DNA of 64,000 nt, taken from the NCBI GenBank assembly GCA_037576215.1, contig JBANDB010000004.1, positions 4,216,001 to 4,280,000 of the forward strand, written 5' to 3'. Shown piece after piece: positions 46,635 to 59,188 of this stretch. A program made the position numbers and the translations under genes. Origin of the DNA: Armillaria gallica (taxonomy: Eukaryota > Basidiomycota > Agaricomycetes > Agaricales > Physalacriaceae). Position 1 is the first letter of the stretch; each line of letters opens with the position of its first letter. The notes beneath the pieces were generated by a model. The model saw only the letters and a list, made by a program, of their open reading frames with translations, searched no databases and was not told where the DNA came from.

Positions 46635-49322
46635 TGATGAACCTATTGACTCCTGCAGGCAGAAAACACAAGACCTGTAACAGCAAGTGTAGTCAAACAC
46701 AGAATCTGAAGGCAGGTTCTAGCGAGTCTAATCTTGCACCTCCATGTGGTGACTATAGCTTCCTGGTGGTGTAGCGAAGTATTGCTATGTTTTGTTATGA
46801 TTCTCTGAAGGCTGTTCAGAGGCTCAAAGTATGTACATGAACTTTCCTAGAAGGGAAGGGATGCGTAAATGTGGATGTATGCTGAGCGAGGTGACCTAGA
46901 TGCAGCACGAACTATGTGGTTTCGGAATCATGGCTACGGTTCCAGTAGAATATATTGTCCTATACTCATGTACTTTCTAAGAAATGCAGAGATGGAGCTG
47001 GCTTAACTAGAGAAACTCAAATTAGTATTATTCCTAGTAGGAACAGTAAGCTGTTGATGTTAGAGACTAAAAGTTCAGAATCCTAGCTACGGATTACCCT
47101 TTTGAAGTCTTCAGGTGTGTGAATTTTTACAACGGGAGGATGACAAACAAGGTAGTCTTTATATGATATCCTTGCTTGGTTTTTAGACAGGAGGTCATGA
47201 ATTAAGTTATTGAACACTTGGTAAGTAACGAGTTTTGAAGGCTTGTTAAGTGTTATATCTCTTAAGTATGCAGAGATAATAACTTTAATTCATGTTTATT
47301 GGGTGATATGCATGGTGTGTGTATCCTCTAGGGGAATTGTTGTTTTCTATCTACTGTCCATTGATATGCCATCTACGTGTTCACACCTACATTTTGCGAT
47401 TTTAGAATAATACTATTGCATATCTATCTTACATTAGTGATACTTAGAGGACTATAGCTGAGACTTCAAGCTGATAGTTAGACTAGTATGCAACTAGTAG
47501 AGCCAGGACTTAGATGCAATACCACTAGTGGGTTAAATCTACCAGCCAGCCATACTAGTGACTTAAATGCTAACAGGGCTAAGTGAATATGGCCACTAGT
47601 GGACAAGTAACACAACTAGCGCACCAAACAAGAAGTAGAGGACACAAATCTCATGAAGTTCGGTCACTAGCAAGCTGATCTGGGCATAAATGCCTAAGTC
47701 AGGTTAACTAGTCATGCGGCAATCTCGAAACAGGACTTAGAAATGAATTAGCAATAGATTAACCTTGCAGCAGATCCAACTAGTGCGATACAGATCCATT
47801 GCAATCGGTACTAGTATAGCTGGGCTGCACCTTCAATCACGATTGACAGCTGTTACAGGCACGCTTGCCTGGCTAGTCATTTATCCTTGACACTAGTGGA
47901 GCGTTGCTGGGCCCAGGGCATGGAATACAACTGCTAGTGGAGCTCCTAGGCTCACTAGTCAGCAAGCAACCGTTTCTAGACCGACTATTGTGTGATTATT
48001 CACCATTATTCATGACTAGCCAAGAAATCTTTATCAATAATACCCCTCTAGTCAGTTATTTATATCTCGATCGTACCTTGTTTGTCAGTATATAAAGTAG
48101 TAGAATAGGTGCACGTGTGGCTTAGGCAAGCCATCCCTGCAATTGTGACCTACTAGTCAGTATCTAGTGCCCCAATTAAAGGCTTTTGTGCTTAACCTCG
48201 ACAAAGCGGCTACTAGTCCCTAAGTTATCCATAGAATTGAGTGAATAGAAGTGTCTTAGAGCAATCTTTTGTGTCCTGCAAAGGCCAAGAGTGTTTCAAA
48301 GTTAGTTCAAGCAAGTTCTCGAAGTTTAAAGTATTATTCTTAGGCCAAGAGCACCACTAGTCTGCCTAGCAAGTGACTAGTCAAGTGTTTATTCACTTGT
48401 AAGACATTATAGGGCCAAGAGAGCCACTAGTTTGAAGCAGTCCCAGTCAGAGCAAGTGCAGTAGCTCAAGTCGAGTCACTATTCATCCAATTGTGTCTTA
48501 CCAACCCCACTAGTGTGAGTAGTATACTTGTATAGCTCACTAGTAACAAAATAAAATGTCTTTAAACAACTTCCCTTGATTATTGAAGTCTGCAGAGTGC
48601 TTCTATTATACTTGAAACACCCAAATTCAATACATTGGTGATAAGTGTAGAGTTAGTGATTGGTTTAGTGTTGTTGGTGTTCATTGCCAGCCTCTAGTCC
48701 ATTTGCCACTTGCTGTTACCAAGCACATTACCATTATCTTTTATACTACAGAATTGTACTTGCTAAGTAAGTGAACTTTTACCTTGGCTTGATAACCACA
48801 GTACATGATTTGTGAGTGTAGTGAACTATTTGTAACTGTAGTGAACTATGCTACATGTTACTTCTACTGTGCATACTTATTAAAAGTTCGCGTAGCCTAT
48901 TAAAACTTTGGAAGGTTTACTAATCTACTTACTACTTACTCATCTGTAGTTAATGGCTCACTAATCCCTGCTATATTTCTAAGCCATAGAGGTGTATCCA
49001 TATGGTTCCTTGAGAATCCATAGCTATGCATAGCCTACACGTAGTTAAACCATGTGACCGTATGGCTCTGTCCATGTGCAAAGGCCTAAAATAATGATAT
49101 GTGTTTAATTTACTGTGGAAGGCTTGTCCATCAATGTGCCTTGAGGTGCAATGACTCATAGATATTGAAGTGAAAGTTCGCATAGAGTGGGAAATTCAAT
49201 ATAATTTGACCTGTGCCAGACTTGCAATGTTAGATTTACTGAAAGTCCACGCAAGGGAGATATGCAATAAATTGTAGGTTGTTTCCACAATTTCAGAGTG
49301 CACAGAGCCTGGAGGCTCATCA
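46635..49322. mobile_element. LTR-like or TIR insertion with TGATGAACCT...AGGCTCATCA ends
   Basis: 2,688 bp inserted into the last part of R copy 4. It is flanked by CCAT (46631-46634) and CCGT (49323-49326), read as a 4-bp target duplication with one CpG change. Its right end (gagcctggaggctcatca) is shared with the insertion at 53302-54986. No coding region was found. It contains the ACTAGT-rich block and a TATATAAA near 48090, so it may itself be composite. Confidence 0.65.
47481..48545. repeat. ACTAGT-rich block, probable LTR
   Basis: Seventeen ACTAGT hexamers within 1,065 bp, often as CACTAGTGG or CACTAGTC. Further in are gtatataaag (about 48089) and an AATAAA near 48550. At 48630 a TTGGTGATAAGTG word resembles the start of an LTR-retrotransposon primer site. 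This order suggests a single LTR (U3-R-U5). No second copy lies in the window. Confidence 0.6.
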
Positions 49323-49377
49323 CCGTGCTTAGTTTCATGGGTGTCTATCACCAGTCTCATCACCACTTACCATGCTT

Positions 49378-49449
49378 CTGCATTGTTAATATGTAAGGTA
49401 TGGTATTTTGCAAAATTACACCCTTATACATGCTGCAGGCATGACAGGG
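49378..49449 (-). repeat. R repeat fragment 6 (start of R, minus)
   Basis: The reverse complement matches 59189-59262, the first 70 bases of R copy 5 (tgtcatgcctgcagcatgt.taagggtgtaattttgcaaaa). It lies just after the end of copy 4, so the two R ends are nearly joined here. Confidence 0.75.
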
Positions 49450-51450
49450 TAAGGCTTAGACAAAAAGCTAGTTGGATGTTTTCATACTCTAACCACCACC
49501 ATCAATGCCTGCTAGGTGATTCTCTGGAGTCACCCACATCTCATAGAGGTCAAATCTGTCAACAAACACCAGAGTGGACTCTACAGAGGACACCAGCAAC
49601 ACAAGATACCACTACAACTTTGCCAAGAACTGGTTGAGCTGCTAAGCACAATAAAACTAATGTGCCATCAACACCTCTCCAAGCTGTCCCAGCACTATTT
49701 ACGGTCACACCATTACCAGTGCCACTATCTAAGCAGCCCACCATGATGCCTGCTGAGTCCCACTCAGTTGGCAACCTCTTGAACAAGGTAGAAGCCCTGC
49801 TTAACACTTTCATCACCCCACTCAAGTGCATGAAAGCCATTCCAGTAGTACATACCAGCACTCCACCTCCATTATCCTACTCTCCATATTATCTGATATT
49901 CTCTTAGATGACACCCCTGCTAGTAGATGCATGACTATCAGCTCATACCATTGCAGAGACTATTGCAACTATTATTTGCAACCAATGTTCATCATCATGG
50001 CCAGATCAGAGGCTCATTGTTCCCCCAGGAATCAAGGGTGTCCATTGGACAAAAGGCAGCAGCCTTGTTGTTCACACTCAGGCACCATATCCAGTGGCAT
50101 GATTATTGCAAGAGCATGTGCATGTCATCAACCAGTATATGCTGACAGCTAAGGCTCACCAGGAACACAGTCTGCCAACAGTGTATCTGGATCTGCCATA
50201 GGAGTCAGTTGTGGTCCACAGTGTTCCAGTGTTGAAGATGCAGAATGATATGGCAAAAGGCTCCTTAGAGAAGGACTTTGATTGTGCACTGTTGGAGGAG
50301 AAAGGCATCTGTTAGGACATGGTATGAGATGTTTGGCTTCTGTGCAGGAATTTGAAAGAGAGAAAGATGGTATCCCTATACTTGTCATTTGAGAATCATG
50401 ACATTGCAGACGGTCTGCTGTAGTATGGTATGCTCCTTTATAACACTTACTGCAGGGTTTCCCTCTATCAACCAAGAAGACACAATATGCATAGTCATCT
50501 TCCTAATTCCAACTGTCCTGACACCCACTCACCCATCTCCCACCTGTGAAGACAATACCATCAGTTCTTCTGCTCAGCTTATGTTAACTACTTACTGGAT
50601 TTCTCCTTTCAGGTTATGCTCTATTTCCACAGGCAGACTTTACAATAGGTATCTCAATGGTGTTACAATGTTAGCTTGCTGTTTATAAAGTTCCCTAATC
50701 CTTCTTTAGGTATGTAATGGCATTGCAGCTATGCACTAAAACCTCTCTTTCTTGCAATAGATAGATAGACAGGTCACTAAATATATTCAAGTAGATAGTG
50801 TAGTATTTGCCATGTGGTTCTCTCTAATGCACAATAAAATTGAATCAAAGAATCAAAGAAAAAAAAACTCTAATTGCCTTAACTACCTAAAAAAATCCTT
50901 AGAAGAATATTATGAAGTGAGATGTGAGTTGCACAATAGGCTGCAACTCCAAGGAGATAACAAGTGACATCACTACATGTGAAATAACACTGCTAACCAA
51001 TGTTGTGTCACTCAGAGACAGGAATCTAGCCCTGAGTCAGAGTTCTGAGTAAGTGCCAAGCTATAGTGTGATAATAACAACATGTGTGGGACTCAGGAAA
51101 AGGAGGTCCACAACACAAATGATACTATATATAGTTGTACTATTTTGTAGGATGTAAAATAGATAAATAATGCAGTGTAATTGTAGTGTACAAGTTTTAG
51201 ACCCCCAAAAGCCTTCAGTTTAGTGCTCTAGCTTCAGGACTTGTTTGTAACTTTGAGTGAGAGAATATACTACTTATTATAACATTCTGAATGACTTAAG
51301 TATTGTGCAAGGCATAGAAAGCTAATGTGGCACTCATGTTACTATTTGATTGATTGGTTGACTTGTGCTCTAGCCTGAGAATAAGAGACTTGTGTCATTG
51401 CAGATGTGCTTTTGTGTTTTGAGGTTTTCTTGTGACAGGAGGTACTACAG
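49450..51450. other. Unassigned DNA with short frames
   Basis: Open frames of 70-110 codons occur on both strands (for example 49662-49907 plus, 50475-50149 minus with a CSKC pair) but show no known motif and overlap each other. Low complexity is limited to an A-run near 50865. Confidence 0.35.
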
Positions 51451-51454
51451 GTAG

Positions 51455-51705
51455 CAGAGGTTTGAACCCTTTGGCTTGATTAGTACTCACTTAAGAGTAC
51501 ACATTTCCCAAGTGGCATAGGTTCAAACCCTGTGGCTTGTGGACTACATTTTATAAGGTTATTGCATCTCTGGATTGCATAGGTTAGAACCTTGTGGATC
51601 TACAATCAGTTTGGAAGCTTGAGCATGTAGGTTTGAATCCTGTGGCTTTAAGTGGATGTTTTGTGAAGTGTTTCTGCTTGGAGCATGAAGCTTTGAGCCA
51701 TGTGT
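51455..51705. repeat. Five degenerate units of about 60 bp with GGTTCAAACCC-like core
   Basis: Words aggtttgaaccct, aggttcaaaccc, aggttagaacc, aggtttgaatcc and agctttgagcc begin near 51458, 51519, 51580, 51629 and 51689, most followed by ..tGTGGct. The core resembles the B box of tRNA genes, but no tRNA fold or A box is present. Confidence 0.5.
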
Positions 51706-52655
51706 TTTTAAGTTGTTTGAGGTCATTTTGTTTTTGTGTATATCTCTTGATGTTGTGTGTATTGTTACTACACCTTGCTTTGAAGCCCAGTGACAACTGT
51801 TGCTCCTCTTGTTATCAAAAGCCTTTGGACTTAGAGAAATCTAGATACTATACAAACACTATCACTGTATATGTGTATCATATATTTTGAGAGTTTAGTT
51901 GTGCTATTTCTATCTGCTTCTATCATATCAGAATCTCTCATAAACTTGAGGGTTTGTATGTGTAATGTTGGGTGTGGGTGTGATCAGAGTGATTGCTCTT
52001 TCTACAGATTTGTCAGAATTGGTAGCTTGTATAGTGCCAACATCCTGGCACCAGATCTGAGTATAAGGGGTATATGTGTCAAGTGTGTTAGATTCATTTT
52101 TTATATTCCAGTTTTCCTTTTTAAGAATCTGTTCTCTTTAGGGTAGCTGGATCAGATCATTTATCACACCCTATGAGAGAAAATTTCTGCTCTTGTTCTC
52201 CCTACTAGTGGAGGGGATGCTTTCACCAGCTAGGAGAAGTTGCTGGTCATGAGTGCCAGTGTTGTATTTCTAGAATGTCTGTTTATTGTATTGATCATAA
52301 TTTTTATAAGTGGAGTGGTTTAAGCCCCAGTGAAAGAGTTTCTTAGGGTTTCACCCAATGTTCAGAATAGCCCTGTTTCTACTCCAAAGGTCAGGTTCCT
52401 ATGTATCATGCAATACGGGAATTTGAGTGGCTCCTGTTCTCAAAATATTTTTATCATTGTATATTGAAACAAAAATATTATTTAAGTAATTTAAATATAT
52501 GTACATTAATGTATACACCACAGAAGAAATATAAAACATTATACAAAAGCAAGAACCTGGGAGGAGGTTAGGAAAGAATGAAGAAGAGCCAGGCTTAATA
52601 TTTGGAATAAACATTGAAGACAATGATAGCATTGCAGTGAGAAACAATTGGCACT
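51706..52655. other. No recognised gene
   Basis: Plus-strand frames at 51594-51890 and 51871-52146 are open but without motifs. AT-rich near 52440-52540. Confidence 0.35.
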
Positions 52656-52659
52656 ATTG

Positions 52660-53301
52660 TGTCTGGCATCCTTGAAAATGAGGGTGCTAAGATGATGGCA
52701 CCAGTGGAGGTGCATGTCAAGCGAGAAGTGGGATTTTGTGCAGGGGTCAGGCCAGGATTGTAGATGGGATGTTGGCAATGATGATAGCATCATGGGAAAA
52801 ATATGCCAGCACCATCATCTCTAGCACCTTCAAAAACAGGGGTGAGGAGATGGTGGTGCCAACCAAGACAGTCATCGAATGAGAGTGAGGTTGGCTTTGG
52901 GGGATGGAGGCTGGGATGCTGGGCATCACTGGCAACCATTGTGGCATCATGGGGGAAAAAGGATGGTATCATCATTTCTAGCACCCTCCAAAACAGGGGT
53001 GAGGAGATGCTGGTGACAGTTGAGGTGGTTGCTGTTTGTAGGTGGGTTGATATCTTGTGGAGATAGAGTCATGGTTCATGGGAGGACGTTGGTGATGACA
53101 ATGGCATCCTGGGAAAAATCTATAGGCATCATCATCATCTTTAGCACTCTTGAAAATGGGGGAAAAGAGATGATGACACTAATTGGAGCAGTCATTGAAT
53201 GAGGGTGATGTAGATATTGAGGGATGGGAACAAGGATGTTGAGCAGTGCCAATGACAATGGCAGCATTGTGAGGGGAAACAGTTGGTACCATCATCTCCG
53301 G
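52660..53301 (+). repeat. Satellite array A, units of about 159 bp (left part)
   Basis: The landmark ctagcacc/ctggcatc recurs at about 52663, 52821, 52978, 53141 and 53298 (steps 158, 157, 163, 157). Each unit carries CATCATCTCTAGCACC..CAAAA, then GGGGTGAGGAGATG and a GGCATCATGGG segment. Units are diverged. Interrupted at 53301 by an insertion and resumed at 54987. Confidence 0.85.
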
Positions 53302-54986
53302 TGATGGGCCTAAGACTTCCGTGGTAATGGCAACACCAACTTGGAATGAGATTGGATAATTAACGTAGTGGCATGGCAATCAAGGCGATCGTGTGTGCAA
53401 GTGGTTTAGGGCACCTCCGTGCAGTAGAACAATTCCTCTATACACAAGAATACACTGCGACTTTAAGTCTGCGAAGTAGTACTGCTTGGTAGTCGAGTAC
53501 TAGATGCTAAGGCTATAAGCCGGTAGGGTTCTCTCAAAGTGAGAGGGAATGAAAACAGGTATGACGTGAATACCATGAATCCATATGAGAAAATGCAGGA
53601 CGAGACTAGAAAATGTTGCTCAACAGTAATCAGAGCGGGGTGAACGATAGAGAATAGACTAAATAGTTGGCAATAGTCTAGGGGTGAGCGAGGTGGTGAG
53701 AAAACAGCATAGGGACTGCGAGTGGCGAAATAAACATGGAACGAGATGCTGAGGGTGGACTGGCAAGAGAAAATGTGGAACTACGAAAACTGGCAGTGAT
53801 ACTGGTCCTATACAATGCAAGGGTGCTGAGTCAATGTCGAAACTGGTCTGGTACTGAAACGATCCTATCCTATGTCAAAACTAACCTTCAAGTCCACTCA
53901 AGGGACTGATACTATACGAAAACTTGCTGAACTGATCCTAAGTCTGCTCTGAGACTACCCAAGTGGGCGACAATAACGATGGTGAAAGAGAAACGGTAAA
54001 AACTCCAATGGTGTGAAAGTGAAACGATGATGGCCTATAAAAGATAACATGGGTGAGGTATGGCGTGGTGATCACATATTGGCACAATATGAGCATGCAC
54101 CAATAGTGTTAAGAGCAAAGAGTGTGTAGCGAAGGACTCTTCACAGTTAAAAGCCATGGAATAACTCTGGTGAGCTCAAGAGTCAATGTGCAATTGAGAA
54201 TATGCTGGGGTAAACGGTATATTGCCATAGAACGGTGAATAGACGTGGTTTACTGGCAATAGACTAGTGCGTGACGATAATTGACATAGTCTGGGGTCAA
54301 CTAGAGATGAACTGCTCTGTAACTATGTTTTCTAACTAGTTTTTATACTACAAGTACGAATTTATAGATAGAGTAAATATGCGAGACTTAGTAAGGCTGT
54401 AAGGCCTTGGCTTTGTAAAAAGTCGTAGGAAACATATGGTCCTTGGTCTTCTAAAGTAACAGCAACTCATTGATGTTGCCACGTATGGATGCAAACTGTA
54501 TGGTTTGGCTAAGCAATGCATGGATCGTTTAGGTGCTGTTTAGCTGTAGATTACTTGAGCAATAGTCGTCATGCTTAGGAGTACACGTGGGGCAATGTTT
54601 TCTTGAGGCCTTGGCAAAGTAACAGCCTTAGTAAACACAGTCTGTAGTTGCTGTAGCTGCAATTGCCATAGCTGGGAGGGTACTCACATCAATCATGTCA
54701 TTTTCATTAAGTGATCAATAAGCACGTCAGCTTGGTGCTTCTGAGTGATGCGTCAATTCCATATTGGGATGATTGCCAGTGCCTTGCCATGATAAAGTAT
54801 GGCAATTATGATGTGTGGCAAGATGGTATGGATAACAAAGCACGTAAGGAGTGGTTGCTGTAGGATGAAAGTGGTATCAGTGTGTGTGCAATCATTGGTT
54901 TGCTGAAAGGCCGTTGAAGGGATAGTAGCATTAATTAGCAGGGAAAATCTGTGAATTCTGAGCATACAGAGCCTGGAGGCTCATCA
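53302..54986. mobile_element. Insertion with TGATGGGCCT...AGGCTCATCA ends inside satellite A
   Basis: 1,685 bp, flanked by CCGG on both sides (53298-53301, 54987-54990); removing it with one CCGG restores the satellite unit. Ends are 10-bp inverted repeats with one mismatch, and the right 18 bases equal those of the 46635-49322 insertion. A gcctataaaag word lies near 54030. It is CpG-rich beside CpG-poor flanks, so recent. No convincing ORF. It fits a solo LTR or a non-autonomous TIR element. Confidence 0.75.
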
Positions 54987-55375
54987 CCGGCACCCTCAAA
55001 AATGGGGGTGGTGAGACAATGGTGCCAATTGGCATGGCCGTTAAGTGAGGGTGGGTTGATTTTGCAAGAGAAGGGACTGGAATACTGGGCACAGTGATGG
55101 TGGCGATGGCAAGGTCAGAGGATTAAAAAATGTGTTCATTGTCTTCAATCATGGGGCCATGAAGATGAAGGGTAGAGGCAAGGAAGTTGTTGAATGAGGG
55201 AAGGAATTTCTATAGTGGCTGTAGTGTTCAGGCTTGAAGCTTGACTTGAAGATTTGTTCATTGTTGGCAGTGATGCTGATGTTGCAGATATGGGAATATG
55301 GCACCATGGTCTCTATCACCCTTGAGAGCAGGGATGTGGAGATGATGGCACTAGTCAAAACAGTCATTTAGCCTG
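54987..55375 (+). repeat. Satellite array A, right part
   Basis: Continues the unit cut at 53301 (ccggcaccctcaaaaatggggg) and ends near 55375 after a further landmark at about 55313. The middle unit is poorly conserved. Confidence 0.75.
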
Positions 55376-55379
55376 CATG

Positions 55380-56980
55380 GTGGCATGGTGGGAGCATATT
55401 AGAGACATGTGCCTGAATGCACAGCCACTGATCAAAGCCCAGAGGCTCATTCTGGAGTTTAGACAATAGCAAAAACATATAATCAAAATGAACATTGCAC
55501 TCAATATATTTCCTTTGAGCCTCTAATTATTATATTTTTACTTTTACAGATGCTGAAATTACATGGTGTATATTTATCTAGCAAATGTAAATGCTGAATT
55601 TCTCTTAATCAGCAGTCAAGATTGATGTTTCTTTTTGAACAAGTTGGTTTGACTAGGTTCAGAGAGTGCAAAAGGTTGAAGTTTATATCTCGAGTGATGC
55701 CATTTACTTGCTGAAGTCAATTTGTTAAGTGAACTGATGGTCTGATATCAAAGTAAAGTGTTTCATTGGATTCTTGTCTACTGCATTGTTGCACCATCTC
55801 TAACGATGTCCAGTTTTGTCTGACCTTTATTATCAAAACACTTAGACAGCCCTCAGATGATATGGAAATAGTCAATATATGATGCCACAGTCATTCAAAC
55901 ATATATTGAGATTTATATAGGCATTTGTGGTACATCTATAAGTCTATCTGAATCTTAAAATAGGTTTTGGTTAGACAAAAACAGGGCAATATGAAATTAT
56001 TGAATGAAAATATGTGTGATTTCATGGAAAATTTTTTAAGAGACACTTTATATGTATAATAAACAAATATACACCAGTTTGAGAGGGTATGAATGGCAGT
56101 AAACAGTTTGAGAGTATTTGTAGCTGCTGAGAAATAAGAGACAGATACTTCGGTCTGAATGTCTGGACAATGATCCAAGAGGCTTTCTCTTCACTTACCA
56201 CAACCATATCCAGTTGTTTTCACAAAATGATGACTATAGCCTGCCTCACAGTTGCCACAAACAATGATGCAGCAACCACAAGACAATGCTGATGGATGTT
56301 ATCTGGAAGCACAGGCCATATGTGCACCAGCAGGAAGAATGATGATGACGACAGTAAATGACAATATACATAGAGCCTAGGGAGAGTAGCCTAGGAAGGG
56401 AGGGAGTATATGAGGCTGGCAAGGACCCCAGAGAATACTTATGTATCCCTGATCCCTAATCCAGATAAATTTTAAAAAATTTTAGGCTTAACCCTAATAA
56501 AATGGCCAGACAAAATAAGAAACTTGGTCAAAACCCTGATCCAAGTTCAGACAGATACTGTGATGGTTCAAGTCATTGAGCAGATGACTGAAAATTTGGT
56601 AATTATGGCTGTGTTGGTCATTGATTTGATTCTTGATGAGAATATTTTGCTATATAGTAACCCTAATCCATTGGTCCAGACAAATTGGTGAAAATTAGTG
56701 GAACCCTGATCCAAACCAGACAAAGCTACGAAATTTGTGAAATTTTAGTTCAGACAGAATAGGTCAATTTTAAGAATTTTGGTATCAGGGTTACATAGAT
56801 ATTCTCTAGGGTCCTGGCTGGCATCGTGCTGTGGAAGATAGATGAAGGGATGGCGAGGATATGACAGGCACAAGAGAGAGAGAGGCTGGAGCTGGAGGAC
56901 AGGGCAAAGATAAGAACTCTGACAACAGATGACTGCGACGATGACAATACATGACAATGCCATGCCACTAATACAATGGA
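55380..56980. other. No recognised gene
   Basis: AT-rich with short minus-strand frames (56178-55936, 57094-56750) lacking motifs. From 56440 to 56770 the words aaccctgatcca and cagacaa recur irregularly (ccctgatccctaatccagata, ccctgatccaagttcagacag, accctgatccaaaccagacaa), an old short-period repeat. Confidence 0.35.
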
Positions 56981-56984
56981 GACA

Positions 56985-57640
56985 ATGGCACTGCTGGTTT
57001 TCCCCCTAAACACTGTCTTCATGGCTGACTTGCCGCCCAGCAATCTTGACCCTATCTTGTCATAAATTTCCTCACCCTCATCTAACAGCCACATGGACTA
57101 GTGCCATCATCTTGTCACTCCCACTTTAGAGGATGCTGTAGACAACAGCACTGCTAATTTGCTCCCTAGACGCCACTATCCCTGCCAATGCCCTGTCTGT
57201 CAATCCTGACCCCATCCCGTTAAAAAAAAACCTACCCTTATTTAACAGCCACATGGACTAACACTGTCATCTCATCACCTCTGTTATCAAGGGTGCCAGA
57301 GACGACTGTGCCAGCCATTTTCATCCATGATGCCATCATCATAGCCAATGCTCTGCCCAATGATCCTGACCCCTCCCCATCAAAAATTCCCCTACCTTCA
57401 TCTAACGACCTGGCAAACTGGTGCCATCATCTCATCACCCTCATTTTCAAGGGTGCCAGAGATGATGGCACTCTCAATTTTATCCTTAGACACTGCCATC
57501 CCCACCAATGCCCCACCTGTTGATTCTAACCCACCCTGTCAAAAATTGCCTGGTCCACATCTAATGGCCAGACCAACTAGTGCTGTCATCTCGTCACCTC
57601 CATTTTCAAGGATGCTGGATACAATGGCACCATTGGTTTC
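56985..57640 (-). repeat. Satellite array B, inverted orientation
   Basis: Same satellite as array A read on the other strand. Landmarks cttgtcac/ctcatcac/ctcgtcac lie at 57111, 57271, 57431 and 57590 (steps 160, 160, 159). The repeat length is near a multiple of three, which leaves long but meaningless open frames (for example 57348-57710). Confidence 0.85.
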
Positions 57641-57719
57641 CCCCCAAGACAAGAGGGAGGCATGGCTAAATTCTGGCAAAGAGGGTAGGGAGGGAGGAGG
57701 GGAGGGGTAGGCCTCTTAA

Positions 57720-59188
57720 ACATGACATGTATTTATACTTAATATAGCAAATTTTACCCTCAAAAGCAATAACAAGGTGAGTAGCTGCCTATCTTGATAA
57801 TAAAACGATGAGAAAATGGGTTTGATGCAGCCAGCACTGGCAATGGACTAATTTCCATTCACATGGAACCATCGCCTCTTGGGCCAACTTCCAAATATCT
57901 TCGCAATCATTGATACATCACCTGATGGGGAAGAAGAAGAGTAAAGCACCAGTAACATGCAGCCTTATATGATTCTGATGCTTGACCCTTTGTTCTAGAC
58001 AATGTTTGATGTGTCAAGCTCACGTTTCTGCCCTGAATGCAAGCATGACATCATCAGGAAAAAGGCCTTTTGCTACGTAGCACTACCCAAGCTCTGTAGT
58101 GGGAATAGCTTCTCACTATGGCCATGTAGCTTCCAGTAGTGTCCAGTACCATCCTGCTAAAGTACAGTAACAGTATATATACCTTGGTGAAGAAAATTCT
58201 AATCAGGCATCTTGTTGAAGTGAGTTGTTACTCATTGGGAGTTTGAAAACAAAATCGCAGTAAGAGACAATAAGTGGCAGTGCAATGATTTCATACAGGT
58301 ACTTGGCCACCAACTTCACAACTTAAGAAGGATATGAAATCCATAGTGATCTTAGCAATTGGTGAGTGGGAATTGGGAACTCAAGAACAATAGTAAGTAA
58401 TCTGTACAGGTAGTGACATAGCTGCATAGGAATTACTACTGTCCCATAGTTAGATCAGCCAGTAATAAAAGCTGAAAAACCCACCAGAAAAGTAGCTTCA
58501 GTCACAATAACAGAGAATCAATGCTTGATCTATCATACAACAACCAATAGCAGTAAGTTGATGATGTGAGCCAAAAACAAAAATCAATCAAGTCCATTTT
58601 AATCCCCGATCAGACTCCAATGGCCTGTGCACATGTCAACAAAACAATCATGCCATCCAAACAAGATCAACCACCCGTTCCTCTTTCCTTTCCATCATTG
58701 TCCCTGCCCATCACGTCCCTCTTCTCATTCCTTCCAGTGATCATGGCTTTTGCTGGCTTTCCTTTACTTCTACCTCAGCCTTGGTAGTATTTGGTTTATG
58801 TTTGCTGATGACTGCCTGTGAGTAGCCATTTTATCATTGTCTCTTCATATAATTCATACCAGACCAGTCTAGCTCTGCCAATGAAAAGAACCACTGTGTG
58901 CTTGTAGCTATGTCAGACAATGGACACTCCTCCAATGACGGCCTGGACCTCAATGCAAATCTTATCTTTGTGTATGGCACTCCAATCCCATCTATATTGT
59001 GTTACTTATCATCCTTGCCATAGAGTTGTTGTGGTGGCACTCTGTAATCATAGACTTTCACATCCTCCTTGAGTGTCTCATTGTTACCATCTATGGATGT
59101 CAGCTCAATTGTCTTCATTGTCAGGAGACTGGATGATTTATTGACGTTGAAATTATAGGACCCCATAGACACCTGATGAGGATAACAG
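57720..59188. other. No recognised gene
   Basis: One plus-strand frame at 58566-58787 has a hydrophobic C-terminal half but no family match. Otherwise stop-rich. Confidence 0.35.

Noticed and set aside
51455..51705. tRNA gene or CRISPR-like array
   Set aside because: B-box-like words alone, without A box or cloverleaf; units are degenerate and there are no distinct spacers. CRISPR is not expected in a fungal genome.
53302..54986. Coding capacity of the CpG-rich insertion
   Set aside because: Only short frames without motifs; the 54965-54753 minus-strand frame has no family resemblance.
57348..57710. Plus-strand open frame of 120 codons, Pro-rich
   Set aside because: It lies in the 159-bp satellite. 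The period is near a multiple of three, so several frames stay open in every array.
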